Of a stretch of 37,781 nucleotides of DNA, positions 33,594 through 37,781 are shown one piece after another. The position numbers and the translations under genes are program-made. How positions within the stretch are numbered: the stretch's first letter is position 1; every line of letters begins with the position of its first letter. The stretch comes from Erysipelotrichaceae bacterium (GTDB lineage Bacteria; Bacillota_I; Bacilli_A; Erysipelotrichales; Coprobacillaceae). Under the pieces are notes generated by a model that made no database searches, was not told the DNA's origin, and saw nothing but the letters and a program-made list of their open reading frames with translations. The stretch lies in assembly GCA_021201655.1 (NCBI GenBank), contig JAJQEL010000036.1, positions 26,725 to 64,505 of the forward strand, written 5' to 3'.

Positions 33594-34349
33594 CTATGCT
33601 AATTTATTATACACTTCATCAGTAACTGGCTCTAACCATTCATTAGAACTATTTTCTCCTGGTACTTCAATAGCTAAATGAGAGAACCAGCTATCCTTAG
33701 CGGCTCCATGCCAATGTTTAACACCCTCAGGAATATTGATACAATCACCAGGATTCATTTCAATAGCTTCCTTGCCCCATTCTTGATAATAGCCTCTACC
33801 TGCGATACAAATAAGGATTTGACCGCCACCACTTGTTGCGTGATGAACATGCCAATTATTGCGACATCCTGGTTCAAAAGTCACATTGAAAATAGGTACT
33901 TGTTCATTTGAAACAGGGGCTAAATAGCTTTGGCCAATAAAATACTGTGCAAAAGCATCGTTAGGATCTCCAATAGGAAAAATCATAGAAGCTTCATGTT
34001 GTGCTTTAGCATCATCAATCACTTCGTCATCATTCCATACTTCTTTAGCCATATAGAACACTGCCCAACCCTTAGGCCATCCTACATAAAAAGCAATATG
34101 GGTTATAATAGCAGCAATCTCTTTCTTTGTAACACCATTCTTTTTAGCATTTTCTAAATGGTATTTTAAAGAAGAATCCGTAATACCAGAAGACATCAAT
34201 GCTACAACAGTAATAATACAACGTGTTTTAACATCAATATCCTGATTATTCCAGTTTTCGCCAAATAAAACATCATCATTATAATGGGCAAATTCAGGTG
34301 CAAATTCACCTAAAGTATTTCTACCAGCAGTTTGTACAATCTTTTTCAT
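33594..34349 (-). CDS. Carboxymuconolactone decarboxylase-like/cupin fusion protein
   Basis: A 251-aa two-domain protein. Residues 1 to about 115 form an AhpD-like CMD domain (TRCIITVVALMSSG, EIAAIITHIAFYVGWP) but without the CxxC redox pair of AhpD. Residues about 140-240 form a cupin with metal ligands in NNWHVHHAT and GVKHWHGA. The fusion is common in anaerobic Bacillota; the substrate is unknown, and a reductive or detoxification role is likely from family knowledge. GGAG lies 9 nt before the ATG. Its promoter shares a 33-bp element with the FMN oxidoreductase gene. Confidence 0.87.
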   Translation of the reverse strand: MKKIVQTAGRNTLGEFAPEFAHYNDDVLFGENWNNQDIDVKTRCIITVVALMSSGITDSSLKYHLENAKKNGVTKKEIAAIITHIAFYVGWPKGWAVFYMAKEVWNDDEVIDDAKAQHEASMIFPIGDPNDAFAQYFIGQSYLAPVSNEQVPIFNVTFEPGCRNNWHVHHATSGGGQILICIAGRGYYQEWGKEAIEMNPGDCINIPEGVKHWHGAAKDSWFSHLAIEVPGENSSNEWLEPVTDEVYNKLA

Positions 34350-34375
34350 TTTTCATATCTCCTTTTCTTATATTA

Positions 34376-34404
34376 AGTATAATTCAATCTATCAATTATG
34401 CCTA
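34376..34404 (-). promoter_or_regulatory. Promoter of the CMD-cupin gene
   Basis: On the minus strand TAGGCA (34399-34404) and TATACT (34376-34381) are 17 nt apart. The -35 lies at the edge of a 33-bp element shared with the next promoter upstream. Confidence 0.6.
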
Positions 34405-34429
34405 ATGCTTATAATAAATGATTAATTAT
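34397..34429. repeat. Shared promoter element, copy 1
   Basis: 33 bp that match 28 of 33 positions of 35015-35047, including the identical core CTAATGCTTATA. Both copies hold the -35 and the sequence upstream of it, in the same orientation relative to their genes. Confidence 0.65.
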
Positions 34430-34441
34430 TCATTTTATGCA

Positions 34442-34975
34442 TTATAAACTTTTACCCAAATGATATGCATCTTGAGGATATTTGGTATGTTTTGTCATTG
34501 ATGGACTACCACATCCATATCCTAAAACTTCACCATAATCTTCAAAATCTAAATATCTTACTAATGTCTGATAATGAGCATGTAAGGCATCAAATGTCCA
34601 ATCATTACTATTCCATGCGACTGTTAACAAAGCAGATTTCATATGTTTATATGTTAAAGATGAATTATAAGCGCAGAAACGATCAATAACTGTTTTAAGT
34701 TGAGCTGACATACCATAATAATATAACGGTGTAGCTAGTACTATCATATCAGCATTTAATAATGCTTCTCTTATCATTTGATTATCATCTTTTAAAATAC
34801 AAGGGCCTTCATATCCACAAGCAATACAACCAAGACAAGGTTGAATATGCATTTTTGCTAAATCAAATCTTTGTACTTCATGTCCTGCTTCAATCGCACC
34901 CTTTCTAAAATTTTCAACTAGGATATTTGTAGATCCTTTGATATTGGGACTTCCTTGTAATACGATAATTTTCAT
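34442..34975 (-). CDS. NAD(P)H-dependent FMN oxidoreductase, flavodoxin-like fold
   Basis: A 177-aa flavoprotein. The phosphate loop QGSPNIKGSTN binds FMN, and LATPLYYYGM is the second FMN loop. The cysteine stretch PCLGCIACGYEGPCI is typical of the Clostridial iron-sulfur-flavoprotein-like subgroup; three or four Cys are spaced closely. The substrate is unknown (quinone, azo or nitro compounds are typical). The ATG at 34975 is chosen because AAGGAGG lies 5 nt upstream; the frame extends 14 codons further without support. It is probably co-regulated with the CMD-cupin gene. Confidence 0.86.
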   Translation of the reverse strand: MKIIVLQGSPNIKGSTNILVENFRKGAIEAGHEVQRFDLAKMHIQPCLGCIACGYEGPCILKDDNQMIREALLNADMIVLATPLYYYGMSAQLKTVIDRFCAYNSSLTYKHMKSALLTVAWNSNDWTFDALHAHYQTLVRYLDFEDYGEVLGYGCGSPSMTKHTKYPQDAYHLGKSL

Positions 34976-34993
34976 AATGTCCTCCTTAAAAAT

Positions 34994-35022
34994 AGTATAA
35001 TATGATTGTTTCTTCATGTCTA
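34994..35022 (-). promoter_or_regulatory. Promoter of the FMN oxidoreductase gene
   Basis: On the minus strand TAGACA (35017-35022) and TATACT (34994-34999) are 17 nt apart, with a matching layout to the CMD-cupin promoter. Confidence 0.65.
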
Positions 35023-35047
35023 ATGCTTATATAAAATGATAAATTAT
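35015..35047. repeat. Shared promoter element, copy 2
   Basis: The partner of 34397-34429. It runs into a palindrome at 35042-35064, AATTATGCTT-TAT-AAGCATAATT, whose arms repeat the ATGCTT/AAGCAT core. This looks like a regulator binding region. Confidence 0.65.
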
Positions 35048-35106
35048 GCTTTATAAGCATAATTTCAAAGCTATCAATCATTTTTAATCCATATGATTTG
35101 TTTTTA

Positions 35107-35115
35107 TGTTACAAT
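35107..35115 (+). promoter_or_regulatory. Extended -10 of nrdG
   Basis: TGTTACAAT (hexamer 35110-35115) lies about 25 nt before the nrdG start. The -35 is unclear. Confidence 0.45.
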
Positions 35116-35139
35116 AATTTTATTTGTAGGAGGAATATT

Positions 35140-35658
35140 ATGAACTATGCAACAATCAAAAAAGTCGATATTGCAAACGGCCCAGGAGTACGAGTTTCTT
35201 TATTTGTATCAGGCTGCCATTTTCATTGTAAGGAATGTTTTAATGATGTAGCCTGGGATTTTAATTATGGAGAATTATTTAGCAAAGATACTATTGATGA
35301 AATCATAGATGCTTTATCACCTGAACATATTCAAGGAATAACATTATTAGGTGGCGAACCTATGGAAAAAGTGAATCAAGAGGGATTATTACCCTTACTA
35401 CAAACAATTAAAGAAAAATTGCCTAATAAGGATATATGGGCTTTTACAGGTTATGTTTATGATGATTTATTATTAGGAGGAAAAGCCCATTATGATGTAA
35501 CCGATGAATTGTTAAGTTATATTGATGTATTGGTAGATGGCCCATTTATCTTAGAAAAAAAGAATATCAGACTTAGATTTAGAGGATCAGAGAATCAAAG
35601 ACTTATTGATCTTCGACAAACAAGAGATTCAGACGAAATTATTTTATGGGACAAATAA
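35140..35658 (+). CDS. nrdG: Anaerobic ribonucleotide reductase activase
   Basis: A 172-aa radical SAM enzyme that installs the glycyl radical on NrdD. The 4Fe-4S motif CHFHCKEC has Cys26, Cys30 and Cys33 (CxxxCxxC). LLGGEPM is the SAM-binding Gly-Gly-Glu motif. The ATG at 35140 has TAGGAGG upstream; the longer frame begins at a TTG inside the promoter. It is usually directly behind nrdD; here three unrelated genes lie between them and it has its own promoter. Confidence 0.92.
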   Translation: MNYATIKKVDIANGPGVRVSLFVSGCHFHCKECFNDVAWDFNYGELFSKDTIDEIIDALSPEHIQGITLLGGEPMEKVNQEGLLPLLQTIKEKLPNKDIWAFTGYVYDDLLLGGKAHYDVTDELLSYIDVLVDGPFILEKKNIRLRFRGSENQRLIDLRQTRDSDEIILWDK

Positions 35659-35733
35659 TTTAAAATATTGCCTAAATTTGTGTTACTTTTAAAAATTTTA
35701 TATTAAAAAAATAAAAAAATCCTAAAAATTTTG

Positions 35734-35762
35734 TGGAAATTTTTATCGTAATTATATATAAT
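35734..35762 (+). promoter_or_regulatory. Promoter of the GyrI-like gene
   Basis: TGGAAA (35734-35739) and TATAAT (35757-35762) are 17 nt apart. Confidence 0.6.
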
Positions 35763-35790
35763 GTTTAGTATACGTAAAGGGGGCTATATG

Positions 35791-36411
35791 ATGAAAGAAG
35801 GCATTAGAAGGGAATATAAGAAACAATATGATGCATCTTCTAAGAGAATAGATGTTGTTGACGTGCCAGAATTCAACTTTATTATGATTGATGGTATCGG
35901 TAATACGGGGGTAGAAGAATTTAAGCTGAAATCAGAAGCGTTATTTATATTATCTAAAGCAATTAAAGATTATTGTAAAAAACATTATGATCTGTTATAT
36001 TTGCTTTCACCACTAGAAGGATTATGGGATACTTACGATAATAGTCATTTTGATGTTACCAGAAAGAAAATGATTAAATTTACTCTAATGATGGCTCAAC
36101 CGAAAATATTAGATGAAGAAACTTTTGAAAAGATTAAAGAAAATGTTATTGAAAAGAAAGATAATCCTTATCTTGTAGATATTTATTTAAAAAAATGGCA
36201 AGAAGGGCATTGCATACAAACATTGCATCGTGGCGCTTATTTTGATGAAATCAATACAACTAAGAATTTAATGGAATATATTACTGTTCAACAAATGAAA
36301 TTAGTAGGCATGCACCATGAAATATATCTTAATGATGCTCGTAAAATTGCTACGGAAAAGCTAAAAACTATTGTAAGATATCCAATTGAGGAACAAGAAG
36401 TGACATTTTAA
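35791..36411 (+). CDS. GyrI-like small-molecule-binding domain protein
   Basis: A protein of about 206 aa. The motifs VPEFNFIMIDGIGNTG, SPLEGLW and LHRGAYFDEI follow GyrI-like (SOUL/AraC-effector-binding type) proteins that bind or hydrolyse small hydrophobic ligands. There is no DNA-binding domain, so it is not a classical BmrR-type activator. Two adjacent ATGs (35788, 35791) follow AAGGGGG; the second has better spacing. The gene is followed at 12 nt by the exonuclease III gene and is probably in its operon. Confidence 0.85.
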   Translation: MKEGIRREYKKQYDASSKRIDVVDVPEFNFIMIDGIGNTGVEEFKLKSEALFILSKAIKDYCKKHYDLLYLLSPLEGLWDTYDNSHFDVTRKKMIKFTLMMAQPKILDEETFEKIKENVIEKKDNPYLVDIYLKKWQEGHCIQTLHRGAYFDEINTTKNLMEYITVQQMKLVGMHHEIYLNDARKIATEKLKTIVRYPIEEQEVTF

Positions 36412-36423
36412 GGAGGAAAAGTT

Positions 36424-37182
36424 ATGTTGTGTGTATCATGGAACGTGAATGGTTTAAGAGCATGTATTAAAAAGGGATTTAGTGATTTCTTTAAGACAAT
36501 TGATGCTGATATATTTGCCATTCAAGAAACCAAACTACAAAAACATCAGATTGATTTAGAATTTGCAGGTTATACAAGCTATTATAATGATGCCATTAAA
36601 AAAGGCTATAGTGGTACAGCTATTTATTCAAAGCAACAACCATTACATGTCACTTATGGCTTAAATATCGAAGAACATGATCAAGAGGGCAGAGTTATTA
36701 CTTTAGAATTTGATAAGTTTTATTTTGTAACTGTTTATACACCAAATAGTAAAAGAGAATTAGAAAGACTGGATTATCGCCAAGTTTGGGAAGATGCTTT
36801 TAGAGATTATGTCAATAATCTGAAAAAAGATAAGCCAGTTGTTATTTGTGGTGATTTAAATGTTGCGCATAAAGAAATTGATTTAAAAAATGATAAAACA
36901 AATCATCATAATGCAGGCTTTACTGATGAAGAACGTGCTAAGTTCACTGAATTATTAGATTCAGGTTTTATTGATAGTTTTAGATATAAATATCCAGATA
37001 AAGAAGTTTATTCATGGTGGTCATATATGTTTAAGGCAAGAGAAAAGAATGCAGGATGGCGTATTGATTATTTTGTGGTTTCTGATGATTTGAAAGAAAA
37101 TATCAAAGATGCCTATATTTATACAGATATATTGGGTTCTGATCATTGCCCAGTAGGTATCGAACTGGAGGGACTTATATGA
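36424..37182 (+). CDS. xth: Exodeoxyribonuclease III (AP endonuclease)
   Basis: A 252-aa Mg-dependent nuclease of base-excision repair. It cuts at abasic sites and trims 3' blocks. Motifs: [14 protein letters not shown] (Glu35, metal ligand), YSGTAI, GDLNVAH and LGSDHCPV, with the catalytic Asp-His pair near the C-terminus. AAGGAGG precedes the ATG. Its stop overlaps the next start (ATGA). Confidence 0.95.
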   Translation: MLCVSWNVNGLRACIKKGFSDFFKTIDADIFAIQETKLQKHQIDLEFAGYTSYYNDAIKKGYSGTAIYSKQQPLHVTYGLNIEEHDQEGRVITLEFDKFYFVTVYTPNSKRELERLDYRQVWEDAFRDYVNNLKKDKPVVICGDLNVAHKEIDLKNDKTNHHNAGFTDEERAKFTELLDSGFIDSFRYKYPDKEVYSWWSYMFKAREKNAGWRIDYFVVSDDLKENIKDAYIYTDILGSDHCPVGIELEGLI

Positions 37183-37724
37183 AATGGATGATTATCTCTG
37201 ATATTCATGGTTCTATTAATGATTTAAAAAAAGTTATGAATATATTTGCAGAAGAACATATGGATCATATTATCTTATTAGGTGATCTTTTATATCATGG
37301 CCCTAGAAATAGTATTCCTGAAGGTTATGATCCAAAAGCTGTTGCTCAGCTTTTAAATCAATATAAAGATAAAATTATATGTTCCGTAAGAGGTAATTGT
37401 GATAGCGAAGTTGATCAAATGCTTATTGAATTTCCAATACTATCTACATATTCACAAATATATATAGATAATCATCGTTTCTTTTTGACTCATGGTCATA
37501 TCTATAATGAAGACAATCTACCGCCATTAAATAAAGGCGATATCCTTATGTATGGTCATTTTCATGTACCAATCGCTAAGAAGAAAGATGATATTTATAT
37601 CTTTAATCCTAATTCTATTACTTTTCCGAAAGTGGGAGAAAAGAGTTATGGTGTATATGAAAATCATTGTTTGAGTATATATAATATGAATAAAGAAATA
37701 ATTAAAAAAATAGGTCTCATATGA
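37179..37724 (+). CDS. YfcE-type metallophosphoesterase
   Basis: A 181-aa calcineurin-fold phosphoesterase. The metal ligands are visible in order: SDIHG (Asp8, His10), GDLLYHG (Asp36), GNCD (Asn73), THGH (His105, His107) and GHFHVP. YfcE proteins hydrolyse phosphodiesters; the true substrate is unknown. The ATG at 37179 overlaps the xth stop by 4 nt with GGAGG upstream, so translation is coupled; an earlier in-frame ATG at 37146 lies inside xth and lacks a site. Confidence 0.92.
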   Translation: MKWMIISDIHGSINDLKKVMNIFAEEHMDHIILLGDLLYHGPRNSIPEGYDPKAVAQLLNQYKDKIICSVRGNCDSEVDQMLIEFPILSTYSQIYIDNHRFFLTHGHIYNEDNLPPLNKGDILMYGHFHVPIAKKKDDIYIFNPNSITFPKVGEKSYGVYENHCLSIYNMNKEIIKKIGLI

Positions 37725-37728
37725 GACC
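37713..37728 (+). repeat. Perfect 16-bp palindrome at the phosphoesterase stop
   Basis: GGTCTCATATGAGACC overlaps the stop codon. It has no T-run, so it is not a terminator by itself; it lies 3 nt before the strong terminator. Confidence 0.6.
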
Positions 37729-37731
37729 AAT

Positions 37732-37779
37732 GGCATGAACTTTAGAGATTCACATCTCTAGGGCTCGTGCCCTTTTTTT
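37732..37779 (+). terminator. Strong terminator with an 18-bp stem
   Basis: GGCATGAACTTTAGAGAT pairs with ATCTCTAGGGCTCGTGCC around a TCAC loop, with G-U pairs and one A/C mismatch, then seven T. A shorter alternative hairpin (GGGC/GCCC) uses the 3' arm. Two possible folds leave room for attenuation of a gene beyond the window. Confidence 0.8.
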
Positions 37780-37781
37780 GT

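Noticed and set aside
1-37781. CRISPR arrays, rRNA genes, prophage or replication origin
   Set aside because: No regularly spaced repeats, rRNA-like stretches, phage structural genes or DnaA-box clusters were seen on either strand.

Overview
The window is AT-rich (roughly one-third G+C by eye), with compact same-strand operons, strong Shine-Dalgarno sites, T-box leaders and many U-tailed terminators. This points to a low-GC Bacillota chromosome. Anaerobic class III ribonucleotide reductase, a nickel-pincer cofactor operon, Sel1 proteins and an AAA/PD-(D/E)XK gene suggest a gut anaerobe of the Erysipelotrichia/Coprobacillus type. That taxonomic guess is inference. No phage, insertion sequence, CRISPR array or rRNA is visible.

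Layout. Positions 1-6.9 kb: rodA-like SEDS gene (minus); a membrane-anchored EIIB-like protein without its phospho-cysteine; a possible C39-like cysteine peptidase; then a minus-strand operon of a hypothetical gene, an alpha-glucosidase fused to a GNAT acetyltransferase, rlmA and an RluA-type pseudouridine synthase. 6.9-11.2 kb: small helical protein, Sel1-repeat protein, SpoU methyltransferase, PatB/MalY C-S lyase, then fba. 11.4-15.2 kb: a TetM-like ribosomal GTPase fused to a Rae1/YacP-type NYN nuclease, an unknown partner gene, and an Rrf2/CymR-like regulator. 15.2-18.5 kb: T-box-controlled methionine uptake operon metQ-msrA-metN-metI, with metN cut by an in-frame stop. 18.6-24.2 kb: DUF3842, a nickel/cobalt ECF transporter (cbiMN, cbiQ, frameshifted cbiO) and larB-larC-larE. 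24.4-27.7 kb: cysK, a second T-box, metY, and a B3/B4-domain protein. 27.7-31.8 kb: gltX, divergent tRNA-Gln(CUG), nrdD. 31.9-37.8 kb: AAA-ATPase/PD-(D/E)XK protein, CMD-cupin protein, FMN oxidoreductase, nrdG, GyrI-like protein, exonuclease III and a YfcE-type phosphodiesterase.

How the parts fit. Three sulfur promoters (15.3, 24.4 and 25.4 kb) share a dyad of the form TTCCYATAGGTTT in the promoter spacer or at the start site. The Rrf2/CymR-like gene lies just before the first of them. This suggests a local cysteine/methionine regulon in which a repressor controls initiation and, at two of the three, a Met-type T-box controls elongation. The nickel operon couples metal import with synthesis of the nickel-pincer nucleotide, but no larA is in the window.

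The most interesting items are the GTPase-NYN fusion, the cbiO frameshift at a perfect A AAA AAA slippery heptamer, the metN nonsense codon, the shared sulfur operator, the nickel operon with DUF3842, and the glucosidase-GNAT fusion.
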